From: Planctomycetaceae bacterium
GTDB taxonomy: Bacteria; Planctomycetota; Planctomycetia; Planctomycetales; Planctomycetaceae
DNA length: 64,000 bases
Assembly: GCA_029259845.1 (NCBI GenBank)
Contig: JAJDEI010000207.1
Location: 1-64,000, forward strand
Direction: 5' to 3'
A program made the translations under genes and the position numbers. The notes under the pieces are model-generated. The model was not told where the DNA came from, made no database searches, and was given only the letters and a program-made list of their open reading frames with translations. This document shows positions 19,123 through 27,694 of the stretch, one piece after another; position 1 is the stretch's first letter, and the number at the start of each line of letters is the position of its first letter.

Positions 19123-19602
19123 ATGAAACGAATCACCCTCTCTCTGGCCATCGCGTCTTTCGTCTCGTTGCTGGCGTCTCCCGTTCTGTTGGCTCACTGC
19201 GAGGTCCCCTGCGGAATCTACGGAGACCAGCGACGATTTGAGGAAATGTTGGAAGACCAGGCCACCATCTTTAAGGCCATGGACCAGATCGTCGAGTTGG
19301 CCGCAAAAGACGACGCTCTGTCGCACAACCAACTGGCTCGTTGGGTCAGCACGAAGGACGCTCACGCGACCAACACGCAGCACGTCATCGCGCAGTATTT
19401 TATGACCCAGCGCATCAAGCCCGGCACGGACGCCGCTGGTCGCGCAGCGTACGTGCAGAAACTCACCGCCGCCCACGCCGTCATGCGGGCCGCAATGAAG
19501 TGCAAGCAAACCGTCGATCCGGAAGACGCCAAGGCTCTCCAAGCGTCCATTCTCGATTTCTACCGTGCCTACGAAGGGAAGGAACCGCACTTCCACGAGT
19601 AG
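19123..19602 (+). CDS. sodN: Nickel superoxide dismutase with Sec signal peptide
   Basis: 159 residues. The nickel hook HCEVPCGIYGD starts at His25, right after a clean hydrophobic signal peptide (5-24, ending SPVLLA). In NiSOD the N-terminal His amine and side chain plus Cys2 and Cys6 bind nickel, so cleavage after Ala24 would make the active centre. The rest follows the four-helix NiSOD fold (FKAMDQIVELAA, NQLARWVSTKD, QYFMTQRIKPG). Cytoplasmic NiSODs need the protease SodX; none is seen here, and signal peptidase could do its job. The enzyme would act outside the cytoplasmic membrane. It sits between the two RND pump genes. The call is strong because the HCxxPCGxY hook is diagnostic. Confidence 0.93.
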   Translation: MKRITLSLAIASFVSLLASPVLLAHCEVPCGIYGDQRRFEEMLEDQATIFKAMDQIVELAAKDDALSHNQLARWVSTKDAHATNTQHVIAQYFMTQRIKPGTDAAGRAAYVQKLTAAHAVMRAAMKCKQTVDPEDAKALQASILDFYRAYEGKEPHFHE

Positions 19603-19677
19603 GGAATGGCGCATCAATCACTGTCGCATGCTCTGCCTCGTTCCCTGGCGCAAGTTGGAGGACACGAGATAGGACAA

Positions 19678-19862
19678 TGTCGAAATCAGAATGCCGAATG
19701 AAATCCGAATCCCGAAATTCGAACCGGCTCCGCGGCCCCCGCAGCAGGCATGTCAACACGTTTCGGTGCGACGGCTGAAAGGTCTCGGCGCCTGCGGTTT
19801 CAGCCGATTCGTCCTTCGGAATTCTAGATTCCTTCGTCATTCGGTCTTCTTCATTCGAGTTG
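19678..19862. repeat. Spacer repeat with inverted arms
   Basis: The gap between sodN and the permease gene (19603-19950) holds ATGCCGAATGAAATCCGAAT-type sequence on the left and TTCCTTCGTCATTCGG on the right as imperfect inverted arms. Inside lies a hairpin of GGCTGAAA and TTTCAGCC. The same GAATGACGAAGGAA arm is seen near 27.2 and 27.6 kb. The rest of the gap shows only an unusual run of ACTCACCAC just before the permease start. Confidence 0.55.
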
Positions 19863-19950
19863 AAGGGAGGTCCTGGTCCACCTCAACGGTCCCCTGACCA
19901 CTCACCACTCACCACTCACCACCGACCATTCCTCCGCCGACCACTCCTCC

Positions 19951-22900
19951 ATGAACCTCGTCGACCAATTCATCCGGAACCCGGTCAAAGTCACGGTGGG
20001 CGTGTTGATCGTGGTGTTGTTTGGCACGGTGTCGCTGCTGAACATGCCGAAGCAGTTGACGCCGCGGGTGCTGCGTCCGGTACTGTCCATCAGGACCGAC
20101 TGGCCGGGGGCGAGCCCGCAGGAAATCGAGCGGGAAATCATCCTGGAGCAGGAGGAGCAACTTCAGGCGGTCGAAGGCGTTCTCAAGCTGACGTCCGACT
20201 GCAGCGACTCCCGAGGCCAGATCACGTTGGAGTTCGGTGTCGGGACGGACATGACCGAAGCCCTGTTGCGTGTGAATACGGCTCTGCAACAGGTTCGCGA
20301 GTACCCGGTGGATGCGAAGGAGCCGCGGATTCGCATGTCGGATTCGGCTGACTCGCCGATCGCCCGTTTCTTTCTCAGCCCGCTGCCCCCCTCCGTCCAG
20401 GCGATTGCCGCCGTGCAGGACAAGCACGAAGCGTTGCGGGAGCCGTTGGAATCGGTACGGCGGGCAAACAACCCGGGACTGGCGCTGCTGCGGCTCAGCC
20501 GCGTGGTGGAAGAATACGGTGAGCGGTTTCCGGCGGTTCGGGATCTCGTGCCGAAGCATGTGGACGTTCAGAGGATGGAACGTTTCATGCAGGACAATGT
20601 CATCACCCGCTATGAACGTGTGCCCGGCGTTGCCGACGTGTACATGTATGGCGGGACCGATGAGGAATTACAGATCGTCGTCGACCCGGAGAAGCTGGCG
20701 GCGCGGCAGCTCACCATCTCTCAAATCCGGGAGGCATTGCGAGGGCGCAACACAGACACCTCCGGCGGCGACCTCTGGGAAGCGAAGCGGCGGTGGGTCG
20801 TGCGTGTGCTTGGCCGGTTCGACAGCCCGGAGGATGTGGCGAATCAGTTGCTGGCGGTCCGTGATGGGGCGGCGGTGTACGTCAAGGACGTGGCGGAGGT
20901 CCGCCTGGGGTACAAGAAGCCGAGCGGGTTCTCCCGGCGGTACGGTGCCCGCAGCCTGGGGATGGGAATCCAGCGACAGGCCGATGCCAATGTGCTCAAG
21001 GTCATGGACCAACTGCGAGCCGTGACCGACGAAGTCAACGAATCGATTCTGAAACCGAAGGGACTGCAACTTTTTCAGCAATACGATGAGACGGAGTACA
21101 TCACATCGGCGATCGACCTCGTCCAGCAGAACATCTATATCGGCGGGGCACTAACCCTGATTGTGCTGATGCTGTTTTTGAACCGGGGGCGGATGGTGCT
21201 GGCGGCAACACCGTTCATCGCGGCGAGTGCCGTCGCCGCTGCGTATGTTTCTCCCTGGTTTTTTGTGATCTCGCTCGCGCTGATCGTCGTCGTTGGGTTC
21301 ACCGTTGCCCGCGGCGCGCTGGTCGTGGGTCTGGCGATTCCCACGAGCATCGTGGGGACGTTCCTGATGATGGGGCTGTTCGGCCGTTCGCTGAACGTGA
21401 TCAGTTTGGCCGGGATGGCGTTCGCCGTCGGCATGCTGGTCGACAGCTCGGTGGTCGTGCTGGAAAACATCTTCCGCAGGTACCAGGAGGGCGAGCGGCC
21501 GTTTGAGGCGGCGGCCCGGGGGACGGAGGAAGTCTGGGGAGCGGTCGTCGCCTCCACGCTGACGACGATCGCCGTGTTTGTGCCCGTGCTGTTCGTGCAC
21601 GATGTCGCCGGACAACTGTTTCGCGACATCGCCCTGGCGATCAGTTGCGCGGTCGGGCTGTCGATGATCGTCTCGTTCACGTTGATTCCGACGTTGTCCG
21701 CCCGGTTGTTCGTCGACGGGCGTCGCCGTCGCGACCAGCGGCCGCGTGCCGTTCGCGCAACGGCGGCGGGGTCCGCAGACCGTTCCCGGGGCGACAATCG
21801 GTTCGTGCGGAGCGTCGTGGGGGCGAATGCGTGGATTCAACAGGGAACGGCGCGGTCACTGGCGGTGATCGTGGTGATCGTGGGCGGCGCGGTCGGCACC
21901 ACGTTCGCACTCTGGCCGGCGGTCGATTACCTGCCGAGCGGCAATCGCAACATGGTGATCGCCAGAATCTCGCTGCCGCCAGGATACAACATCGATTATA
22001 TGATGCAAATCGGCGACCGGATCGACGAAGAGCTGCGACCGTATTGGGACACGGACGCTGGCTCTCCCGAGGCAGACAAACTCGATGCCCCGGTGATGCA
22101 CGATTACTTTTTCTTCATGTACGGGGGCAATATCTTCCTCGGCTTGCGGGCGGCTGACCCGGCCCGCGTGCAGGAGTACATTCCGGTTTTGCAGCGGTTA
22201 AAGGACGTGATTCCGGGCGTGCAACTGCGGGCCTCGTCGTCGAGTTTATTCGAGCGCGGGCTGAGCAGCGGCCGCTCGATCGACATCGAGATCACCGGGC
22301 CGGAACTGCCCCGTCTCATCACCCTGGGACAACAAGTTCTGGATGACGTCCACCGCGTCATGCCGGAATCGCAGGCATTTCCACAGCCGAGCCTGGACCT
22401 GTCGAACCCGGAGTTGCAACTGCGTCCGAAGTTGCTGCAGTCGGCGGAGATGGGCATGACGGCCTCCGAGCTCGGGTACACGGTCGACTCGCTGCTGGAC
22501 GGTGCGTACGCGGGGGATTTTTTCTCCGGCGGCGACAAGATCGACATCACGATCAAGGGAGCCGAGGAGTCGGTCAGTTACACGCAGGATTTGGAATCGC
22601 TGCCGGTCGCGACGCCGGGCGGACAGTTAGTGCCGCTCGCCGCGCTAGCGGACCTGCAATTCGGCAGCGGGCCGCAGCGTATCGTTCGCCGCGAGCGGCA
22701 GCGGGCGATTACGATCGGCGTGAGCCCGCCGCCCGAGGTTCCGCTGGAAGAGGCCATGGCCCTGATCACTCAGGAGATTCTGGACCCGATGCGCGCGCAG
22801 GGCGAGTTTCAAGGCGGCTACACGACGTATCTGGCGGGCACGGCGGATCAGTTGCGGCAATCGTGGACGTCGCTGAAGTGGAACTTTTTGTTGGCGCTGG

Positions 22901-23601
22901 CGATCACCTATCTGCTGATGGCCGCGCTGTTCGAGTCGTGGCTGTACCCGTTCGTGATCATCCTGACCGTGCCGCTCGGTGCCGTCGGCGGGCTGTTGGG
23001 GTTGGCCGTGCTTAACCTGTTCACGTTTCAGACGCTCGATGTGCTCACCATGCTGGGTTTCGTGATTCTCGTGGGGACCGTCGTTAACAACGCGATTCTG
23101 ATTGTGCACCAGTCGCTCAACCACATGCGCGAGGACGGCATGCCGCCGCTGGAGGCGATTCTCGAATCGGTTCGCACCCGCATCCGGCCAATTTTCATCA
23201 CGACGGCGACGACCGTGCTGGGCTTGCTGCCCCTCGTGCTGTTTCCCGGTGCGGGCAGCGAGCTGTATCGCGGCTTGGGGAGCGTCGTGTTGGGCGGACT
23301 GATCGTCTCGACGCTTTTCACACTGGTGCTCGTGCCGACAGTCTTCGCCCTCACCCTGCAGGCCCGCTCACGACTCGCGCAGTTGCTGTCCGGGCCGGCT
23401 GATGCCGCACCGACGTCCGATGCCGCACCATCGCCAACCGACGCTGCTGACACTCTCCCTCCTCACCCCACCGTCGCCCTTGGTGCCGGTGCCCCCGACG
23501 ACGAACCTGTCACAACCAACGGCGCGACACTTCCGGCAAATGCCCGCCGAGGGCCAAGCCCCACCGAACCGGCAACCGCTCCGACAGCTGGAGGCTCCTG
23601 A
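19951..23601 (+). CDS. RND-family efflux permease
   Basis: 1216 residues, longer than AcrB (about 1050). The N-terminal transmembrane segment and porter domain (PVLSIRTDWPGASPQEIE) are typical, as is the second half with a repeat of the same layout. The TM4 proton-relay motif reads FAVGMLVDSSVVVLENI: Asp498 is kept but the following Asp of AcrB is Ser499. Before it, an extra hydrophobic pair is present (about residues 420-460, PFIAASAVAAAYVSPWFF onwards). The last ~80 residues are Ala/Pro/Thr-rich. It is HAE-like rather than heavy-metal type, though the position beside a nickel enzyme leaves metal export open. It works with the adaptor at 17722. Confidence 0.88.
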   Translation: MNLVDQFIRNPVKVTVGVLIVVLFGTVSLLNMPKQLTPRVLRPVLSIRTDWPGASPQEIEREIILEQEEQLQAVEGVLKLTSDCSDSRGQITLEFGVGTDMTEALLRVNTALQQVREYPVDAKEPRIRMSDSADSPIARFFLSPLPPSVQAIAAVQDKHEALREPLESVRRANNPGLALLRLSRVVEEYGERFPAVRDLVPKHVDVQRMERFMQDNVITRYERVPGVADVYMYGGTDEELQIVVDPEKLAARQLTISQIREALRGRNTDTSGGDLWEAKRRWVVRVLGRFDSPEDVANQLLAVRDGAAVYVKDVAEVRLGYKKPSGFSRRYGARSLGMGIQRQADANVLKVMDQLRAVTDEVNESILKPKGLQLFQQYDETEYITSAIDLVQQNIYIGGALTLIVLMLFLNRGRMVLAATPFIAASAVAAAYVSPWFFVISLALIVVVGFTVARGALVVGLAIPTSIVGTFLMMGLFGRSLNVISLAGMAFAVGMLVDSSVVVLENIFRRYQEGERPFEAAARGTEEVWGAVVASTLTTIAVFVPVLFVHDVAGQLFRDIALAISCAVGLSMIVSFTLIPTLSARLFVDGRRRRDQRPRAVRATAAGSADRSRGDNRFVRSVVGANAWIQQGTARSLAVIVVIVGGAVGTTFALWPAVDYLPSGNRNMVIARISLPPGYNIDYMMQIGDRIDEELRPYWDTDAGSPEADKLDAPVMHDYFFFMYGGNIFLGLRAADPARVQEYIPVLQRLKDVIPGVQLRASSSSLFERGLSSGRSIDIEITGPELPRLITLGQQVLDDVHRVMPESQAFPQPSLDLSNPELQLRPKLLQSAEMGMTASELGYTVDSLLDGAYAGDFFSGGDKIDITIKGAEESVSYTQDLESLPVATPGGQLVPLAALADLQFGSGPQRIVRRERQRAITIGVSPPPEVPLEEAMALITQEILDPMRAQGEFQGGYTTYLAGTADQLRQSWTSLKWNFLLALAITYLLMAALFESWLYPFVIILTVPLGAVGGLLGLAVLNLFTFQTLDVLTMLGFVILVGTVVNNAILIVHQSLNHMREDGMPPLEAILESVRTRIRPIFITTATTVLGLLPLVLFPGAGSELYRGLGSVVLGGLIVSTLFTLVLVPTVFALTLQARSRLAQLLSGPADAAPTSDAAPSPTDAADTLPPHPTVALGAGAPDDEPVTTNGATLPANARRGPSPTEPATAPTAGGS

Positions 23602-23663
23602 GAGTCACCGCGACGGCACAGCGTTTCATCTCCCCAGCCGACGGCACAGCCGGACCCACTTGG

Positions 23664-24584
23664 TTACCTGAGCCAGCTGGCGGTGCGCAGCTCGTCCGCC
23701 AGTCGCTCGAGTTGCGGCTCGTTGAGCGCGGAAAACGGCTCGCGCGAGTAGCCGCCGTTGCGTCCCCAGAGGCGAAGCATGCCTCGGTAGATCGGGATAT
23801 CGGCCGCCGGTCCCAGTTTCTGGTACGTGTAGAGATGCACGATCGGCAGGATTTGTTTCCAGATCTCCCGGCCCTTCCGCACGTCATTTTCCTCGACGAC
23901 CGCGCGATACATCTCGATCGCCCGCCCGGCAGCCACGTTGAGGACCCCACTGATCCAGCCGTCCGCACCCGCCGCGAAGCTCTCCAGCGCCGCCAGAAAG
24001 CTGCCGTAGAAAATCCGCATCGAGTCGCCGGCCAACAGCGACAGATCGTGCACGGGAACGACCGACTCCATCGTGCTCTTGACCATGTGCACAACGTCCT
24101 CTTCGACCAGTCGCGCGATCTGCGGCGCACTCAGCGCGGGGCACGCCGTGTTCGCCGGATTGTTGTAGAGCATGACCGGCCGGTCGGTTTGTTGTCGCAG
24201 GGACCGATAATGCGACAGGACCGACTCCATCGGCGGACGGCTGTAGTACGGCAGGATGACGATCAGCGCATCGGCTCCGATATTCTGCGCCTGCTGCGAA
24301 ATCTCGATCGTGAGCTTCGTCGAACTGTGTCCCGTGCCCGCGATGATGGGCAATTTGCCTCCGAAGTTCTCGGCGGCCAATCGAAACAGTTGCAACCGCT
24401 CTTCGATCGTGAGCGCGATGAACTCGCCACTTGTTCCGGCTACGACCAGTCCGTGAACTCCCTGATCCACGAGCCAATGCCAGTGGTCAAGCGTGGCGCT
24501 GGTGTCCAGGTCGCCGGCCGCGTCAAAGAACGTCATCGCCGCGGGGAAGATCCCACGATACGGGGTCAAATCATAAGACGACAT
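23664..24584 (-). CDS. DapA-family aldolase/lyase (dihydrodipicolinate synthase-like)
   Basis: 306 residues, normal for the family, with CAGGAGCAGGC before the start. The TIM barrel shows VHGLVVAGTSGEFIALT (the GTTGE loop reads GTSGE), PIIAGTGHSSTKLTIE, MLYNNPANTACPALS with the relay Tyr, and MVKSTMES with the Schiff-base Lys. Members include DapA, N-acetylneuraminate lyase, KDG aldolase and hydroxyproline-pathway enzymes. The GTSGE rather than GTTGE loop and the lone context make a sugar-acid or amino-acid aldolase as likely as lysine synthesis. It converges on the permease gene. Confidence 0.85.
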   Translation of the reverse strand: MSSYDLTPYRGIFPAAMTFFDAAGDLDTSATLDHWHWLVDQGVHGLVVAGTSGEFIALTIEERLQLFRLAAENFGGKLPIIAGTGHSSTKLTIEISQQAQNIGADALIVILPYYSRPPMESVLSHYRSLRQQTDRPVMLYNNPANTACPALSAPQIARLVEEDVVHMVKSTMESVVPVHDLSLLAGDSMRIFYGSFLAALESFAAGADGWISGVLNVAAGRAIEMYRAVVEENDVRKGREIWKQILPIVHLYTYQKLGPAADIPIYRGMLRLWGRNGGYSREPFSALNEPQLERLADELRTASWLR

Positions 24585-24677
24585 GCCTGCTCCTGGCGAA
24601 ACAGAATTGCTGTTTCACTGCGGTTGAATTCCCGGGCAGATTCATGGAAGCCGATCAGGACGAACGAAACCATTCGC

Positions 24678-24708
24678 GGGTGGCCCAGCCGGAACGGCTG
24701 GGCCACCC
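24678..24708. repeat. REP-like hairpin
   Basis: GGGTGGCCCAGCCG (24678-24691) pairs perfectly with CGGCTGGGCCACCC (24695-24708) around a 3-base loop. There is no T-run. A variant lies at 39831-39860. The spacer 24585-24931 otherwise holds the dispersed repeat that follows. Confidence 0.85.
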
Positions 24709-24720
24709 GACGGCATTCGC

Positions 24721-24880
24721 CCGATTCGTGGTTCCGTGTTTTCAACCGCGAATCACGCGAATGCTGCGAATGAGATTCCTCGTCCTTGCGATCAATGCCA
24801 CCTTCCTTCCGTGACTTCCGAGTGTTCCGTGGTTCTTATCTTCTGTTTTCTGGATTTGGTTGCGGCTCTGCCGCGATGGG
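24721..24880. repeat. Dispersed spacer repeat, copy 1 (partial)
   Basis: The stretch contains TTTTCAACCGCGAATCACGC, GCGATCAATGCCACCTTCCT and GTTCCGTGGTTC, and ends GGTTGCGGCTCTGCCGC. The same strings in the same order occur at 27.26-27.53 and 37.61-37.91 kb. Short open frames inside are shadows. Confidence 0.8.
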
Positions 24881-24931
24881 CAAGACGTGGTTCATGACGC
24901 TGTCTGTGCTTCCAATGACGGAATGTGCCGT

Positions 24932-25219
24932 TCAAGGAAAATTCGTCAGCCGGCGGTTGACGAAGTTCAGTGTCGGCAGTGTGTACGACTGGATGCCTGG
25001 TTGATCCGGTCGGGCGTCGTAAGGGTCGTACAACGGGCCTGGAGGCAACGGAGGCCAGCTCAGCCGGGGGCCGACGATGATGACGGTCATCCCCGAAAGC
25101 CCGAGCGCGTCCAGGGTTTCCGGGGGGACTTCATCCCCCGAAGCTGTCGGCACGGCTGTTCCCAACAGAATGAATCCGAATAGGGCTGCCATCATGAGGG
25201 GACGGAGGAAGCGCAACAT
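24932..25219 (-). CDS. Small secreted protein of unknown function
   Basis: 95 residues from the ATG at 25219, with AAGGA at a good distance; the in-frame extension upstream looks like shadow. A signal peptide is clear (MLRFLRPLMMAALFGFILLG then TAVPTASG, about 1-28). The mature part is short and rich in proline and leucine: LSGMTVIIVGPRLSWPPLPP, YDPYDARPDQPG, and an end NFVNRRLTNFP. No known family is recognised. Similar small proline-rich exported peptides are common in planctomycetes. It has its own ribosome site and no operon partner. Confidence 0.6.
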   Translation of the reverse strand: MLRFLRPLMMAALFGFILLGTAVPTASGDEVPPETLDALGLSGMTVIIVGPRLSWPPLPPGPLYDPYDARPDQPGIQSYTLPTLNFVNRRLTNFP

Positions 25220-25641
25220 GGGATATTTCCTTGTCGCATTGTGGGAGGGGGAAGGAGAGGGGCAGCGAGGCGCACATCGGCTGTTGCCGCTGCGGCAGCC
25301 TGGAATCTTCCGCCGGTCGAGCGTGCAGTGCTTTCCCTGCAGACCGTTTCCGCGAGACGTCCGGCACCCAGAGTGTGCCTGTGTGTCTGCCAATCATGCA
25401 AAGACTCCATCAAACGCATGGATCGCAGCCGCGATTGTAGGAAGCGCGAATCCGGCCCGGCAAGGATGGCGGCTGTGCGGTACCGTTCGAAACGCCCCGA
25501 GGGGAGGAATCCTTGGTCGGCGGACCGTTCTGTGAACGGTCGCTCACCGGGCGGAAGGATTCGGCGGGCATTGCCCGGGACTTGCCGATATAATGAGGTT
25601 CTCCATGATCGCCGCTGGAAGCAGTCTTGAGGAGACGGGCG
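25220..25641. other. Divergent spacer
   Basis: This 422-bp stretch lies between the small secreted protein (minus) and the 108-residue protein (plus). The only structure seen is the two-step hairpin at 25507-25562. No further gene is supported. Confidence 0.4.
25507..25562. repeat. Two-step hairpin upstream of a small gene
   Basis: The outer arms GAATCCTT (25507-25514) and AAGGATTC (25555-25562) enclose a perfect inner hairpin GACCGTTC-TGT-GAACGGTC (25523-25541). It ends 80 bp before the start at 25642 and could be a leader RNA structure or a mobile palindrome. Confidence 0.6.
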
Positions 25642-25968
25642 ATGGCATCCCGCACCGAACCGGTCGCTGTCCACGAATTTGATCCGCAGAAGCCGGACCT
25701 AGCGATCCAATTCCTGAAGCGGACTCGCTCCGAATTGCGGACGTTGCGCAAAGTTCGCGTGTCAACAGACACCGTGCGGATCTATGACGTGAACCGCGCC
25801 TTCTTCGAGATTCGCGGTCTCGGTTATCCGGACGAGCAGGTGATCCCCGTGCTGGACCATCTGAACGCCGCCTATAAGCGCGAGCTGATTCACGAACCGA
25901 CTGCCGCTGCCGACAAGGAGTTTCTCACCGGCCGCCGCTATCCCTGGGCGGCGGACCGCGTGATGTGA
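25642..25968 (+). CDS. Small conserved hypothetical protein
   Basis: 108 residues from the ATG at 25642, with GAGGAGACGGGCG before it; a TTG five codons upstream is less likely. It is soluble, with no signal peptide: HEFDPQKPDLAIQFLKRTRS, RKVRVSTDTVRIYDVNRAFFE, GYPDEQVIPVLDHLNAAYKR, and a Trp-containing end (RRYPWAADRVM). The mix of ordered helices and conserved aromatic residues argues for a real protein. I do not recognise a characterised family. It converges on the TolR genes with a hairpin between. Confidence 0.6.
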   Translation: MASRTEPVAVHEFDPQKPDLAIQFLKRTRSELRTLRKVRVSTDTVRIYDVNRAFFEIRGLGYPDEQVIPVLDHLNAAYKRELIHEPTAAADKEFLTGRRYPWAADRVM

Positions 25969-25983
25969 GGCGGCTGTAAGGTT

Positions 25984-26058
25984 GGGGCCCGGCACCTTTT
26001 TCGGAAGCCACGTTCTCTGAGTCGAACGCGTATCCAGCCGAAAAAGGTGCCGGCCCCC
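25984..26058. terminator. Long hairpin between convergent genes, probable two-way terminator
   Basis: The arm GGGGCCCGGCACCTTTTTCGG (25984-26004) pairs with CCGAAAAAGGTGCCGGCCCC (from 26038) with one bulge. It lies between the stops of convergent genes, and each arm holds a run of five T or A. It is also likely to be a repeat, since the GGTGCC(G/T)G-type string recurs near 33.8 and 38.0 kb. Confidence 0.6.
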
Positions 26059-26088
26059 CCTTGTCTGATACGACGGTCCCTGCGGCGA

Positions 26089-26595
26089 TCACCCGCCATC
26101 GCCGTCAGGCGGACGCGGTTTGGCGAACTTAATCTTATCGACCAGCGTGATCGGCTCTTTGGTGTTCGGGTCGATCCGGCCGGTGCAGGCGGAGATCGCC
26201 CGGATGACGTTGCGGTAATGCAGGCCGTAATCGAAGTCGATTTCCACCTCGATGTCGTCGTTGAACCCGGACGCATCCCGGCGGACCATCCCGGCGATCT
26301 CACCGTTGAGCCGGTCGAACACGCGGGCGTCGTTGCCCAGCGGGGCTCTGCCAAGCTGCACCTGCTGGAGTGAGCCGTCCGGATTGGCCAGCAATCTCAC
26401 CTTGATGAAATCCTGAGGCTCGCTGTTCGGGTCCGCCTGGGCTTGGCCGATCGGCATGTTGATGTTGAAGTCCCCCTCCGGAGCGAGGATTTTCAGTGTC
26501 AGCATGAAGAAGATCAGCAACTGAAAGACAACGTCGATCATCGGCGCCATCTGCGTCTCGATCTTCTCAACGTCGCTTTTGTGCCGGAGCTTCAT
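26089..26595 (-). CDS. ExbD/TolR-family protein (second copy)
   Basis: 168 residues from the ATG at 26595; the extension upstream is shadow. After a short cytoplasmic N-terminus (HKSDVEKIETQ) comes MAPMIDVVFQLLIFFMLTL (about 15-34), the single membrane segment with the Asp that is essential for proton flow in this family. A periplasmic domain of about 130 residues follows. These proteins work with a TolQ/ExbB channel to use the proton gradient. The other TolR-like gene lies just upstream (70 bp) and the channel gene beyond it, so this is the third gene of the set. Confidence 0.87.
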   Translation of the reverse strand: MKLRHKSDVEKIETQMAPMIDVVFQLLIFFMLTLKILAPEGDFNINMPIGQAQADPNSEPQDFIKVRLLANPDGSLQQVQLGRAPLGNDARVFDRLNGEIAGMVRRDASGFNDDIEVEIDFDYGLHYRNVIRAISACTGRIDPNTKEPITLVDKIKFAKPRPPDGDGG

Positions 26596-26665
26596 AAGCC
26601 GGAGATGGGAAACGGGAGATGGGAAACGGGAGATGGGGGACGAAGGACAGCGAATCGCCGCGCGG

Positions 26666-27142
26666 TTACTGGTCGAGGGCTTTCGTTTTGGCTTTGAGGG
26701 AGAACTTCTCAAAGCCGTGTTCCTGGGCGAGCTTGATGAGTTCCTGAACGACGCCGCCGGGGGTGTCTCCGTCCGCCCGGATCACGACGGTGATGGTCTT
26801 GGGGTCGATCTTTTTCGCCTGGGCGACGCGGGCCTCCATCTGCAGTTCGGCACCATAGGCCTGCGCGGTCATCGCCCCTTCCTTGGAGAACACGTAGGGC
26901 GTGGGGTCGGTGATGTTGCCCTCCTTGTCCCGAAGGAAGCCGACGTTGATATACAGCTCCTGTTCGCGGGGGGCGATTGGCGGCCGGGCCAGTTCGTCCG
27001 CCGGAAGTTTGACCCGCTCGTCCGCCTGCGTTTGTTCAAAGTTGGTCACGATCATGAAAAACGCGATCAACTGAAACACGATGTCGATCATGGGCGTCAT
27101 GTCCAGATCGACGACGTTCGGCTGGGAGGGCTTGATTCGCAT
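26666..27142 (-). CDS. ExbD/TolR-family protein (first copy)
   Basis: 158 residues. The N-terminus reads NVVDLDMTPMIDIVFQLIAF, with the family membrane segment at about 14-34 and the conserved Asp in PMID. The periplasmic part (from about 40) contains YINVGFLRDKEGNITD and KTITVVIRADGDTPGGVVQE. It shares the segment and order with the copy downstream but differs in the periplasmic domain, so the two probably form a mixed TolR pair. The channel subunit gene starts upstream at 28522, but 552 bp of repeat sequence intervene. Confidence 0.88.
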   Translation of the reverse strand: MRIKPSQPNVVDLDMTPMIDIVFQLIAFFMIVTNFEQTQADERVKLPADELARPPIAPREQELYINVGFLRDKEGNITDPTPYVFSKEGAMTAQAYGAELQMEARVAQAKKIDPKTITVVIRADGDTPGGVVQELIKLAQEHGFEKFSLKAKTKALDQ

Positions 27143-27189
27143 GAAAAAGGGCCTGCCTGTTGACAGCGGGGTGGCCGGGTGGTCGCGAC

Positions 27190-27640
27190 GAAAATGTCGA
27201 ATGTCGATATCTGAATGACGAAGGAACCCCGGAAGTCCGAAGATAATGACACGATCCGGACGACAAAGGCTTCAAAATCTTGCCTCTTGCGCAACTCCCT
27301 GACGTTGGCGGAGAACCACGGAAGAAACGGAAAAAGGCTCGGTCTGCTGATCACAGGGGTCGCCGCATCGGCGATCACGGAACCGAGGGATTCGTGAGAT
27401 TCGTGGTCCGTTGTTTTCAACCGCGAATCACGCGAATGCGACGAATGAAACCTCTCATCTTTGCAATCAATGCCACCTTCCTTCCGTGTGTTCCGTGGTT
27501 CCCGTTCTTGATTGCGGCCCTGCCGCGCTGGGGTGTCCGGGGAACGCTCACAGATCCTGAACACCCGTCACAACAGACGGCGGCCCGGATTCGGGTTTTG
27601 GGAATTCGGAATTCTTTCGTCATCCTGGCTTCGAGTTCGA
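27190..27640. repeat. Composite spacer repeat splitting the channel-TolR set
   Basis: The gap 27143-27694 has outer inverted arms (GAATGACGAAGGAA near 27213, TTCTTTCGTCATCC near 27615). Inside is a copy of the dispersed repeat (about 27262-27530: GGAGAACCACGGAAG, TTTTCAACCGCGAATCACGC, GCAATCAATGCCACCTTCCT, GTGTTCCGTGGTTC). No gene is supported. Confidence 0.65.
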
Positions 27641-27694
27641 GTTTTGGACTCCGTGTGTTGAGATTCATGTGGGCTGAATGACGGCTCTGAGAGA

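Noticed and set aside
17722-23601. Heavy-metal (Cus/Czc) type assignment of the RND pump
   Set aside because: The neighbouring nickel enzyme is suggestive, but no Met-rich metal sites or typical CusA motifs were seen; left as a general RND pump.
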